IMG/VR virus record: IMGVR_UViG_3300021976_000243
Location: 1 to 27,095 of that record
Source: a virus
DNA length: 27,095 nucleotides
Strand: one strand, 5' to 3'
Shown here: piece after piece, positions 1 through 6,124 of the stretch
Numbering within the stretch: position 1 is the first letter of the stretch
Layout of the letters: each line of letters opens with the position of its first letter
Made by a program: the position numbers and the translations under genes
The notes under the pieces: generated by a model
Database searches by the model: none
The model's input: the letters and a program-made list of their open reading frames with translations, nothing else
Told to the model about the DNA's origin: nothing

Positions 1-149
1 AAAAAACAGACCCTATAAAATATCCACTGTCCGGGAAAAGGGACACATTTAGGGGTCCAAATAAAATATCACACTGGACTTCCTAAACTATGTCCCTCTA
101 AGTCCTTTCAAGTCAGCGAGTTAGGGTCAAATCGCGTGTTTCGGACAGA

Positions 150-206
150 TAGGAATCAAAGTAGGTATAGGGTAGGTATCCACTAGGTTTGACATAGGTT
201 TGACAT
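150..206. repeat. iteron-like TAGG array with ~11-bp periodicity
   Basis: TAGG occurs at 150, 162, 173, 184 and 195, followed by TGGG at 206, so spacings are 12, 11, 11, 11 and 11. Two consecutive units (184-194 and 195-205) are the identical 11-mer TAGGTTTGACA, and the two before share GTAGGTAT (161-168, 172-179). Repeats spaced by about one helical turn place binding sites on one DNA face, as in replication iterons or co-operative operator arrays. Which protein binds is unknown. Confidence 0.65.
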
Positions 207-275
207 GGGTTTTTTGTTGGACAATTGGACATTATATTATTTTTTACATTATATAGATGATAACTAATCAATAAC

Positions 276-407
276 ATAACTGACTGATGCGTTAATTACG
301 TAGTAATTATAATTTATTATATTATTTTATATAACTGACTGATAAAATTTATTGCGTAGCAATATATGAAAAGTGAACTGACTGATGCAATTTATATCGT
401 AGATATA
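276..407. repeat. three TGACTGAT-plus-hairpin units
   Basis: TGACTGAT (within AACTGACTGAT) occurs at 281-288, 336-343 and 379-386. Each is followed 4-6 nt later by a perfect small hairpin with loop GTA closed by C-G: TAATTAC/GTAATTA (293-309), TATTGC/GCAATA (350-364) and TATATC/GATATA (393-407). The stems differ in sequence but stay paired, while the CGTAG apex is constant. That is the pattern of a conserved structural element, in RNA or as cruciform DNA. Its function is unknown. Confidence 0.7.
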
Positions 408-607
408 TGAACTAATATAGCTGAACCATAATTTGTGACAATTCTTGTCAGTGATGGAAAATTGAACAGTCAAGCGCATTGGGTGGAGCTGTGGAACTGG
501 CATGAAAAGAATTTTCAAGGAACATGAAAATAGATGTTGCACAGAGGTTGAAGTGTGAGATGATTGGCGTGTCGGGAATGACCCTGACAACAACGAAAGA
601 GAACATC

Positions 608-949
608 ATGAAGAACGAAACTGGCAAATCGAAAGTCGAGACCGCATATGGTAAGCCTCAGCCGAAAGACCAGCAGAACTACGAATATTCGTATCGGGTA
701 TTCGAAGTCGTGGATGAAGCTGCCGCGGCTGGATACAATTTTCTGGAACTCAGCAATGCTGCTGAGAAGTCCAATGCACGTGCCAATGCATATCAGAAAG
801 CAATTGCATGGGCCAAGCCTGACCCCAATTCTCCTGAATTCTTGAAGGAGAGCATGATCACGACTCTCATGAAGATGCAAAATCTCGGTCGTGCAGAAGC
901 TGAGGCTCTTGTCGTGAATCTCCAGAAGATGAAGCCAGCTACAAAGTAA
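608..949 (+). CDS. hypothetical protein, 113 aa
   Basis: I do not recognise a family. The chosen start at 608 has a purine-rich AAAGAG about 6 nt upstream. An in-frame ATG at 524 would add 28 residues, but its AAGGA lies only 3 nt away. The protein begins MKNETGKSKVETAYGK, has an aromatic stretch (YEYSYRVF), then an Ala/Glu-rich helical region and a basic C-terminus ending KMKPATK. Codon use and base composition are clearly more GC-rich than in the late genes downstream, which suggests a different origin or an early-expressed cargo gene. A terminator-like hairpin (956-988) follows directly, so it appears to be its own transcription unit. Confidence 0.6.
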   Translation: MKNETGKSKVETAYGKPQPKDQQNYEYSYRVFEVVDEAAAAGYNFLELSNAAEKSNARANAYQKAIAWAKPDPNSPEFLKESMITTLMKMQNLGRAEAEALVVNLQKMKPATK

Positions 950-955
950 TATCTG

Positions 956-990
956 GGATGATGTGGTGTTGTCTACATCACATCATTTCT
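956..990 (+). terminator. terminator-like hairpin after the 608-949 gene
   Basis: ATGATGTGGTG (958-968) pairs with CATCACATCAT (976-986) over 11 bp with one G-U pair and a 7-nt loop, followed by TTT. It begins 9 nt after a stop codon, which fits a weak intrinsic terminator or an mRNA-stabilising hairpin. The T-tract is short. Confidence 0.5.
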
Positions 991-1035
991 AGTTCGACCT
1001 CGACACCAATAACAACAACACTGAGGAGAATGACA

Positions 1036-1188
1036 ATGGAAATGACTCGTGAGGAAACTTTTCGCACGCTGGATAACATGGTTCTGATTCTGGTGGGCTT
1101 GGGATACACCAAAATGCATGCAATCGCTATCATCGCATACATTCTGGGCCTCGATACTGATGATGCTGTCAACCTCAAGATGAACTGA
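1036..1188 (+). CDS. hypothetical protein, 50 aa
   Basis: This small gene starts at the ATG at 1036, chosen because GAGGAG (1023-1028) sits 7 nt upstream. The in-frame ATG at 1030 is too close to that site. The product begins MEMTREETFRTLDNM, continues with a hydrophobic central segment (VLILVGLGY, then AIAIIAYILGL), and ends DTDDAVNLKMN. It may be a small helical protein or a membrane-associated peptide. I do not recognise it. Like its upstream neighbour it is more GC-rich than the late genes and is followed by strong hairpins, so the pair looks like a separate small-gene module. Confidence 0.6.
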   Translation: MEMTREETFRTLDNMVLILVGLGYTKMHAIAIIAYILGLDTDDAVNLKMN

Positions 1189-1200
1189 GGTTCATGGGAT

Positions 1201-1238
1201 TATGAGATGGAGTTGTTTACTCCATCTCATATTGTTCC
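1201..1238 (+). terminator. strong 13-bp hairpin after the 1036-1188 gene
   Basis: TATGAGATGGAGT (1201-1213) pairs perfectly with ACTCCATCTCATA (1219-1231) around a 5-nt loop, 12 nt after the stop codon. The following TTGTT is a poor but usable T-tract. It probably ends or protects the small-gene transcript. Confidence 0.6.
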
Positions 1239-1248
1239 ACGTGGAACA
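1233..1248. promoter_or_regulatory. parS-like: parS-like 16-bp palindrome
   Basis: TGTTCCACGTGGAACA is a perfect palindrome and the fully symmetric version of the chromosomal parS consensus (TGTTNCACGTGNAACA) recognised by ParB-family CTPases. It is intergenic, 45 nt after the nearest stop codon. No parA or parB is in the window, so it may be a site for a phage ParB encoded elsewhere or for the host ParB. As RNA it could also fold into a 6-bp hairpin acting as a second terminator, which is the main alternative. Confidence 0.6.
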
Positions 1249-1273
1249 TTTCCAGCCATTAAATAAAGTTGCA

Positions 1274-1311
1274 TCATGATACAGGGTATGGTATAGCGCC
1301 CTGTATTATGA
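1274..1311. repeat. long inverted repeat, 13-bp stem
   Basis: TCATGATACAGGG (1274-1286) pairs with CCCTGTATTATGA (1299-1311). The stem is 13 pairs with a single G-U and a 12-nt loop. No T-tract follows, so a terminator is unlikely. It is part of a run of hairpins between the small-gene module and the late operon. Confidence 0.6.
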
Positions 1312-1392
1312 CTGACTACTTTGTCCGGACTGGAATATTCACCACACTTCTCGAAGTAAATCACAAATAACAATTAAATAATATAATTAGTT

Positions 1393-1462
1393 ATTGAAAT
1401 AATTGATATAAGATTATTTCAATTGACTGATTGAACTGTGAAGTTAATTTAAAAGTTAACTT
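1393..1462. repeat. hairpin - TGACTGAT - hairpin cluster
   Basis: ATTGAAATAAT (1393-1403) pairs perfectly with ATTATTTCAAT (1413-1423) around 9 nt. TGACTGAT follows at 1424-1431, and a second hairpin AAGTTAA/TTAACTT spans 1441-1462. The same octamer precedes the three hairpins at 276-407, so this is probably a fourth, diverged copy of that element. Confidence 0.55.
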
Positions 1463-1476
1463 TGCGGTGCTTTGTC

Positions 1477-1657
1477 ATGTCTGAAAATAATGTTGTGAAT
1501 TATGTTATGAATGAGAAAAACATAAGGGGAGGTATGAAAAATACTGGAAAAATATCATAACAGAAAGTTCAGTGATTATTTTGTTGACTCTATTTTGAAA
1601 AGGTGGTATGCTCAGCGGGCAATGTATGGAATTTATACATTCGATGACGCAAAATGA
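1477..1657 (+). pseudogene. small gene broken by a frameshift in an A5 run
   Basis: The reading frame from ATG 1477 (MSENNVVNYVMNEKN...) stops at 1558-1560. Removing one A from the A5 run at 1548-1552 would fuse it to a second frame ending at 1655-1657 and containing FSDYFVDSILKRWYAQRAMY. The joined product would be 59 aa with protein-like composition. This could be a decayed gene, a sequencing error or programmed slippage. Start context is poor: GGGGAGG at 1526-1532 lies too close to the internal ATG at 1534. A likely promoter overlaps its second half, so I hold this loosely. Confidence 0.35.
1584..1612 (+). promoter_or_regulatory. sigma70-type extended -10 promoter for the late operon
   Basis: TTGACT (1584-1589) and TATGCT (1607-1612) are separated by 17 bp, and TG at 1604-1605 gives an extended -10. 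Transcription would begin near 1619, about 105 nt before the first late gene. The new transcript would open with a hairpin: AATGTAT (1621-1627) pairs with ATACATT (1635-1641). A 5' stem-loop of this sort can stabilise an mRNA. Confidence 0.6.
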
Positions 1658-1724
1658 CACAGTATGACACAATGGCAGGACTGAACTTTTCATTATAGAA
1701 GTTAATTATATATAGGTTATTACA

Positions 1725-2357
1725 ATGCCATTAGGAATAGTTAGTGATGATGAATTTAATGAAATGTTAAATGAACTTGAAATAAAGAAAAGAATCATCA
1801 TTGTTCCTGATGAACCAGCAGTGAATAAGAATATAGATAATAAAGAACAAGTCAAGCCCGCGATTGACGAAAATAAAGTATACACACCTGAGATCGTGCA
1901 ATTAAAACATGGTCGTGGTATTGGAACAAAAGAAGTACCACTTAGTATTAGAAAATTAGTTGCATCAGAAGCAATTGCTGGTGCAAATGTAAATGAAATT
2001 AGTGAACTGTTCAATGTAAGTAAGAGTTCAATAAGCGCATATAAGAATGACGCGACAAGTACTGCATCGTATAATGATAGTGATGAACAATTAAAGAAAG
2101 CAAATGATGCAGTACGAAATAATATAGTTGGACGCGCTCAGAAAAGTTTACTTGATGCGATTGCTGCAATTACAGTTGAGAAGTTAAATGAATCGAAAGT
2201 AAATATTGCATCAAGTGTAGCACGCGACATGTCAACTGTAATGCGTAATATTTCACCAGCTGATAATAGTGGTTCAAATAATAATAATCGAGTAATCATT
2301 TATCAGCCGCGTATGAGAGAAGAAGATGATTACGAAGTTATTCATGTTAGTGAATGA
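1725..2357 (+). CDS. probable terminase small subunit, 210 aa
   Basis: The role would be recognition of phage DNA and recruitment of the large terminase. The evidence is a helix-turn-helix around residues 76-108 (VNEISELFNVSKSSISAYKN), a long helical region after it, and an Asn/Ser-rich, acidic C-terminal tail of the kind that can contact the large subunit. It is the first gene of the late operon and sits about 1.6 kb before the large terminase, a usual arrangement. The start at 1725 has only a weak AGG upstream. An alternative is a late transcription regulator with the same fold. Confidence 0.55.
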   Translation: MPLGIVSDDEFNEMLNELEIKKRIIIVPDEPAVNKNIDNKEQVKPAIDENKVYTPEIVQLKHGRGIGTKEVPLSIRKLVASEAIAGANVNEISELFNVSKSSISAYKNDATSTASYNDSDEQLKKANDAVRNNIVGRAQKSLLDAIAAITVEKLNESKVNIASSVARDMSTVMRNISPADNSGSNNNNRVIIYQPRMREEDDYEVIHVSE

Positions 2358-2611
2358 CCTTAATAGAGACTATAAGTTTATGTTCGGGTGTAGGGAGTTT
2401 ACTAGGAACTCTTTATACTTTAATGAAAGTAGGATTTCGCGTAGAAGAATTGTGGAAGATTAAAGAAAAAACTGAGAATCATGTTACACGCATTACGATG
2501 TGTGAAACTAAGATAGATGATTTACATACTTATTTATGGCATCGCGGTGAAAGAGAAGCAATATCAAAACGTGCAATTCATAAAGTAAATAATAATAAGG
2601 ATAATGAATAA
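2354..2611 (+). CDS. small membrane protein, possible holin-like, 85 aa
   Basis: It overlaps the previous stop (ATGA), implying translational coupling. The N-terminal ~27 residues contain one hydrophobic segment (SLCSGVGSLLGTLYTLMKVGF), followed by a charged, helical C-terminal region rich in Lys and Glu. One membrane segment with a charged tail fits a holin, a spanin-like factor or another small membrane protein. I see no specific family signature, and position beside terminase genes does not settle it. Confidence 0.6.
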   Translation: MTLIETISLCSGVGSLLGTLYTLMKVGFRVEELWKIKEKTENHVTRITMCETKIDDLHTYLWHRGEREAISKRAIHKVNNNKDNE

Positions 2612-2894
2612 TCCTAAACGTAGATATGCAGATAATATATGTGTTGATTCTCATATCAGAAGATTGTATGCTTCGATATGGGATAGATTAACATATTATT
2701 ATAATACTGAAGGTTATAAATTTATTGATAGTTGGTTAATGTTGAAATTAGGAATTAAGTTTAATAGAGAACTAATTGAAATAAATAAAGAACTAGGATA
2801 TAGTAATGATACTAGTGCGTATGTTGCAACAGTACTATTAAGACAGGGTTTTGAATTGAATAAATCAAAATCGGATAAACCAAATGAGTATTGA
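2604..2894 (+). CDS. hypothetical protein, 96 aa
   Basis: It overlaps the preceding gene by 8 nt and the following gene by 11 nt, as expected for a coupled phage operon. The sequence is rich in Tyr, Asn and Lys, with an aromatic core (YASIWDRLTYYYNTEGYKF) and a helical C-terminal half (SAYVATVLLRQGF). I recognise no motif and assign no function. Confidence 0.65.
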   Translation: MNNPKRRYADNICVDSHIRRLYASIWDRLTYYYNTEGYKFIDSWLMLKLGIKFNRELIEINKELGYSNDTSAYVATVLLRQGFELNKSKSDKPNEY

Positions 2895-3456
2895 AGTTGT
2901 ATCGCAAGTAATAAATGAATTAGTACGTTTAGGAATAGATATTAAAGGACCATGTGGCGCGTTTGCAATTAGTAATTTAGTTGCACAACGATTAAATTTA
3001 GGTATTCTATATAAACCAAGACCCACTGAAAATAATTGTATTGTGAATGGTGTTGGATACGCAGCCGATATAGTTATGGATAGAAGTGGTCGGATATGGG
3101 ATATATTATTCGATGGTGGTGGAACCAATACTCCAGTATGGTTTGAAAAAGATGCTGTGGATAAAAGTTGGTATCGCGACCCATTATTGAATTATCCTAA
3201 AGTATTAAATACTGGTACAGAAATTCCCACCGGACCAGTAAACAATCCTCCATTAGAAGTTGAATCACTTGATTGGTTATTAAGAACGATGCATATTAAA
3301 ATGGATAATATGCATAATGAGTTACTAACTAAAATAAATGCATTACAAAGTGATAATGAAGCAATTGCTAAAGCACTGTTAGATATTGCATTGCGTCAAG
3401 ACCGCCCATTAGTTGGTAGGTTATTCAATATTCCAGTGAAGTTAGTTCCTGAATAA
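2884..3456 (+). CDS. conserved-looking phage protein, 190 aa
   Basis: The N-terminal ~110 residues form a compact domain: a helix, then GPCGAFAIS (residues 22-30, Cys24), Cys52, and GYAADIVMDRSGRIWDILFDGGG (written here in parts: GYAADI 58-63 and DILFDGGG 73-80). I recall similar modules in proteins encoded near phage terminases, but know no established function. The Cys and Asp residues could suggest a papain-like fold, though I see no complete catalytic triad. The C-terminal part (about 128-185) is a helical coiled-coil-like tail (MHIKMDNMHNELLTKINAL). A virion assembly factor or small hydrolase are both possible. Confidence 0.7.
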   Translation: MSIEVVSQVINELVRLGIDIKGPCGAFAISNLVAQRLNLGILYKPRPTENNCIVNGVGYAADIVMDRSGRIWDILFDGGGTNTPVWFEKDAVDKSWYRDPLLNYPKVLNTGTEIPTGPVNNPPLEVESLDWLLRTMHIKMDNMHNELLTKINALQSDNEAIAKALLDIALRQDRPLVGRLFNIPVKLVPE

Positions 3457-3463
3457 GTAAACA

Positions 3464-3646
3464 ATGATGCATGATTCAGAATTTGAATTGCATATAACAT
3501 CCTACGAAAAATTCATTCAGTTTATTAACCTTTTAAAAGGGGGCATGGATATTGATGAGGAGTTAGATATACTGACTCGAAAGTTACGTAATGCCAGAAC
3601 ATCCTTACAAATTACGTTGGATAAAATCACTGTTCAGAAAGGTTAA
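3464..3646 (+). CDS. hypothetical protein, 60 aa
   Basis: This small helical protein begins MMHDSEFELHITSYEKFIQF and ends in a basic helix (LTRKLRNARTSLQITLDKI). Either of two adjacent ATGs (3464, 3467) could start it, and no clear ribosome-binding site precedes them, so it may be translated by coupling to the upstream gene 7 nt away. No function can be assigned. Confidence 0.55.
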   Translation: MMHDSEFELHITSYEKFIQFINLLKGGMDIDEELDILTRKLRNARTSLQITLDKITVQKG

Positions 3647-3653
3647 TTTACTA

Positions 3654-3908
3654 ATGCCAAATCCAATTTTAGGTGAACTCACTGCTGAAGTTGCTGCAAC
3701 TGTTGGTGTGATGCAGAGTGCTACAGTTTTTATCAATGGTTCCGCAGCGCGTTTAGAAGCTGCTGTACAGGCAGCTATTGCAAATGGTGCTACTGCTGAA
3801 GAATTAGCTCCAGTTGTAGAAGAAATTTCTGCAATGAAAAGTGAACGTGATTCACTTGCAACAGCAATTGATACGAATGATGGTAGTGAACCATTGGTTG
3901 AAGTTTAG
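3654..3908 (+). CDS. Ala-rich helical phage protein, 84 aa
   Basis: The start at 3654 is preferred because AGAAAGG (3636-3642) precedes it. The longer frame from 3591 would overlap the previous gene by 56 nt and add a basic leader unlike the rest. The product (MPNPILGELTAEVAATVGVM...) is an alanine-rich helix-turn-helix bundle including AIANGATAEELAPVVEEIS. Short proteins of this style are common near head genes of phages. I cannot name a function; a small virion or assembly component is a guess. Confidence 0.65.
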   Translation: MPNPILGELTAEVAATVGVMQSATVFINGSAARLEAAVQAAIANGATAEELAPVVEEISAMKSERDSLATAIDTNDGSEPLVEV

Positions 3909-3927
3909 TATTTAAATAACAATGTAA

Positions 3928-3944
3928 TGTAATTTAGAATTACA
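3928..3944 (+). promoter_or_regulatory. triloop hairpin just upstream of the large terminase start
   Basis: TGTAATT (3928-3934) pairs perfectly with AATTACA (3938-3944) around loop TAG. The hairpin ends 5 nt before the terminase ATG at 3950, in the region a ribosome would occupy, and no Shine-Dalgarno sequence is visible there. It may tune translation of the large terminase. No T-tract follows, so it is unlikely to be a terminator. Confidence 0.45.
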
Positions 3945-3949
3945 ATACA

Positions 3950-5572
3950 ATGTTAAAAGACGAAAAGGGGAATCTGATATGGAAGCCTACTCTTAAACAA
4001 GAGAGATTTCTACAGATTCCCCTTTCTGTTAAAGAAGGATTTTACGCTGGCGCCGTTAATGCTGGAAAAAGTGACGTATTACTCATGTATCCCTTGGTAC
4101 ATGGATGGCACAATCATCCACAATTTAAAGGCTTATTTTTACGACGTACAATGCCTGAATTGCGGAATGAAATTATACCTCGTAGTAGAGAATATTTCAG
4201 ACCACTTGGAGCGACATATAATAAAACTGACGCATGTTGGACATTCCCATCTGGTGCATTGTATTTTATGGGGCACTGTGAGAACGAAGATGATGTCCAC
4301 AATTATGATTCAATGCAACCCAATTATGTAGGATTTGATGAATTAACTTCATTTACTGAATGGATTTATTTATATATTGTAATTGAACGTATTCGTGTTA
4401 CAGAAGCATTGAAACACGAATTACCAATGATTGCGCGAAGTGGTAGTAATCCGGGAAATATAGGACATCAATTTGTTTATAAAAGATTCATCAAACCTTA
4501 TCCTAAAGGTGGTAAAATTCTTAGTGGTCGCGGCGGTATTAAGCGAGTCTTTATTCCAGCTACAATTGACGACAACCCGCATGCGAATGAACAATATAAA
4601 AGAGAACTTGATGCATTACCGGAAGCAGAAAGAAAAGCCAAAAAATTAGGTGATTGGCAAGCATATGAGGGACAAGTATTTGATGAGTTTAGAGATAAGC
4701 ATTATCCTACTGAGCCTGATAATGCATTACATATTGTACAGGCGTTCGATATCCCAAGTTGGTGGCCGCGTATTGTAGCTATTGATTGGGGTTTTCGTGC
4801 AATGTGTAGTGTAGGATTTGGTGCAATTAGTCCTGATAAAAGGTTATATGTATATCGACATTTGATGTTCTTTACCAAGAAAATAGAAGAATGGGCACCT
4901 GATGTTCATTATTTTGTTGAAAGAGAACATCCACAAGATGTAATTATTTGTCATAGTGCGAATCAAAATCGTGGTGAACCACATACAATTCTTGAACAAG
5001 TAACTGATGCGTTAGAAATGGAAGTTACTATTGGTGAAAAGAATCGTATTGGTGGTAAGATGCTTTTACATGAGTATCTGCGATGGAAACCGAAACTAGT
5101 ATTTGAAATTGAAACTAATAAATTTGATGCTGAATTAAGTACGTGGATATTACGCAATAAAGGTGTAAAAGAATATCAGGAATATCTGCGTTCATTTGAA
5201 CCACCTGTTGTGGAAACAAATATACCTAAGTTATTATTCTTTGATACACCAGATGTAAAGGTTATTTGCGAATCAATTAAAGCATGTGTCTATCCTAAAT
5301 CTGCATCAGATGGTAAGAAAAAAGAAGATGTTGCAGAATTTGATGGAGATGATCCATATGATATGCTGCGAATGTTATTACATTCTGCGGATAATTGGTT
5401 TACTTTAGCATTAAGTGAACAAGAGAAATTGATTCGCACTGAAGAAATTGTAAATCGTTTATCAACAACAGGTAATATGACAACGTATTATCGTTCTATG
5501 AGAAGTATAGAATCTAATACTGATATTACAAAACCAGTCGCGAGATTTCATTCTGGTAATAGAAATAGATAG
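3950..5572 (+). CDS. terL: terminase large subunit, 540 aa
   Basis: This is the ATP-driven DNA-packaging motor and headful/terminal nuclease that docks on the portal. The N-terminal ATPase has a Walker A-like GAVNAGKS (residues 34-41), a Walker B VGFDE (127-131, Asp130/Glu131), and a SNPGN motif (166-170) in the position of the coupling motif. The C-terminal RNase H-like nuclease begins at VAIDWGF (276-282, Asp279), with a later acidic GDDPYDMLRMLLH segment as a candidate metal-binding motif. Length is typical. The ATG at 3950 lacks a ribosome-binding site and is preceded by a small hairpin. It lies between small phage proteins and upstream of portal and capsid genes, the usual order. Confidence 0.92.
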   Translation: MLKDEKGNLIWKPTLKQERFLQIPLSVKEGFYAGAVNAGKSDVLLMYPLVHGWHNHPQFKGLFLRRTMPELRNEIIPRSREYFRPLGATYNKTDACWTFPSGALYFMGHCENEDDVHNYDSMQPNYVGFDELTSFTEWIYLYIVIERIRVTEALKHELPMIARSGSNPGNIGHQFVYKRFIKPYPKGGKILSGRGGIKRVFIPATIDDNPHANEQYKRELDALPEAERKAKKLGDWQAYEGQVFDEFRDKHYPTEPDNALHIVQAFDIPSWWPRIVAIDWGFRAMCSVGFGAISPDKRLYVYRHLMFFTKKIEEWAPDVHYFVEREHPQDVIICHSANQNRGEPHTILEQVTDALEMEVTIGEKNRIGGKMLLHEYLRWKPKLVFEIETNKFDAELSTWILRNKGVKEYQEYLRSFEPPVVETNIPKLLFFDTPDVKVICESIKACVYPKSASDGKKKEDVAEFDGDDPYDMLRMLLHSADNWFTLALSEQEKLIRTEEIVNRLSTTGNMTTYYRSMRSIESNTDITKPVARFHSGNRNR

Positions 5573-5573
5573 T

Positions 5574-5804
5574 ATGCGATATGCATTTATACAATTAAGT
5601 CCTGTAATAGTTTTAGAATTATTTAAAAATGGATTTAAAATTGATATATTAAATAATCCTATTCCATCAGATGCAAAATTTATTAGAATGTATACTGATG
5701 ATGGGTGGAATACAATTAAAATGGTTATTGAATCAACTAAGTTTATTGAATTAAAAGAAGGCGATTTGATTCCAGAACTTGTAATTCAATTGTATAAAAA
5801 ATAA
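5574..5804 (+). CDS. hypothetical protein, 76 aa
   Basis: It starts 1 nt after the large terminase stop and shares its final base with the next start codon. The sequence is mixed alpha/beta: MRYAFIQLSPVIVLELFKNG, then a DDGWNTIKMVIES strand region and a Leu/Ile-rich end. No motif is recognisable. Tight coupling to the terminase suggests co-translation, nothing more. Confidence 0.6.
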   Translation: MRYAFIQLSPVIVLELFKNGFKIDILNNPIPSDAKFIRMYTDDGWNTIKMVIESTKFIELKEGDLIPELVIQLYKK

Positions 5805-6124
5805 TGCAATCAATTAAAGATATTTGGGATGCATTTATACAAGCAATAATTAGATTCTGGGATAATCGTTTTTTGAAAAATGATGAAATTGATTATCTAA
5901 GAAATGAATTAGCGCGAGTGAATGGTATTAATCAAAAGCTAATTGAACAAATGATTAGTCCAGTTACTAATAACGAAGAAAAAGATGAAATAAAAGATTT
6001 TAGACCAATTGGGAATAAATTTGTTCCTTGGTCTATTAGAAGACAGCAATTAGAACGTAATTCAATTAAGAAGTTAGAAGAAGAGTTATTGATGGATACT
6101 GATAAGGAAAACAGGGAACCATAA
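5804..6124 (+). CDS. coiled-coil hypothetical protein, 106 aa
   Basis: The start overlaps the previous stop (TAATG). An amphipathic N-terminal helix (IKDIWDAFIQAIIRFWDNRF) is followed by a charged coiled-coil-like segment (DEIDYLRNELARVNGINQKL) and a Glu/Lys-rich C-terminus. It could be a small membrane-peripheral or adaptor protein. I do not recognise a family. Confidence 0.65.
   Translation: MQSIKDIWDAFIQAIIRFWDNRFLKNDEIDYLRNELARVNGINQKLIEQMISPVTNNEEKDEIKDFRPIGNKFVPWSIRRQQLERNSIKKLEEELLMDTDKENREP

Larger units (their letters stand above)
1..523. other. gene-free control region with iterons and hairpins
   Basis: I see no credible gene on either strand in the first ~520 bases. The stretch is AT-rich and repeat-laden. 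It holds an imperfect direct repeat (ATAAAATATC followed by CACTG-like sequence near 15-28 and 61-76), short GTCC/GGAC inverted repeats around 29-60, an 11-bp phased TAGG array (150-206), two TTGGACA copies (217-223, 225-231), three hairpin units (276-407) and an inverted repeat TGACA-N5-TGTCA near 437-451. The layout resembles a phage regulatory or replication-control region. No matching replication gene is in the window, so the role is inference. Confidence 0.6.

Noticed and set aside
189-238. Promoter from TTGACA copies to TATATT (233-238)
   Set aside because: Spacers are 27 bp or more from the TTGACA at 200-205 and 38 bp from the one at 189-194; no acceptable -35/-10 pairing is found.
515-880. 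Reverse-strand frame opposite the 608-949 gene
   Set aside because: It mirrors a forward gene with a good ribosome-binding site and has no protein-like features; other reverse frames in the window are likewise shadows.
1641-1654. Similarity of ATGACGCAAAA near 1644 to ATGACGCCAAAA near 13175
   Set aside because: Too short to separate from chance in AT-rich DNA.
3591-3653. Longer start for the 3654-3908 gene
   Set aside because: It would overlap the preceding gene by 56 nt and add a basic leader without a better ribosome-binding site.
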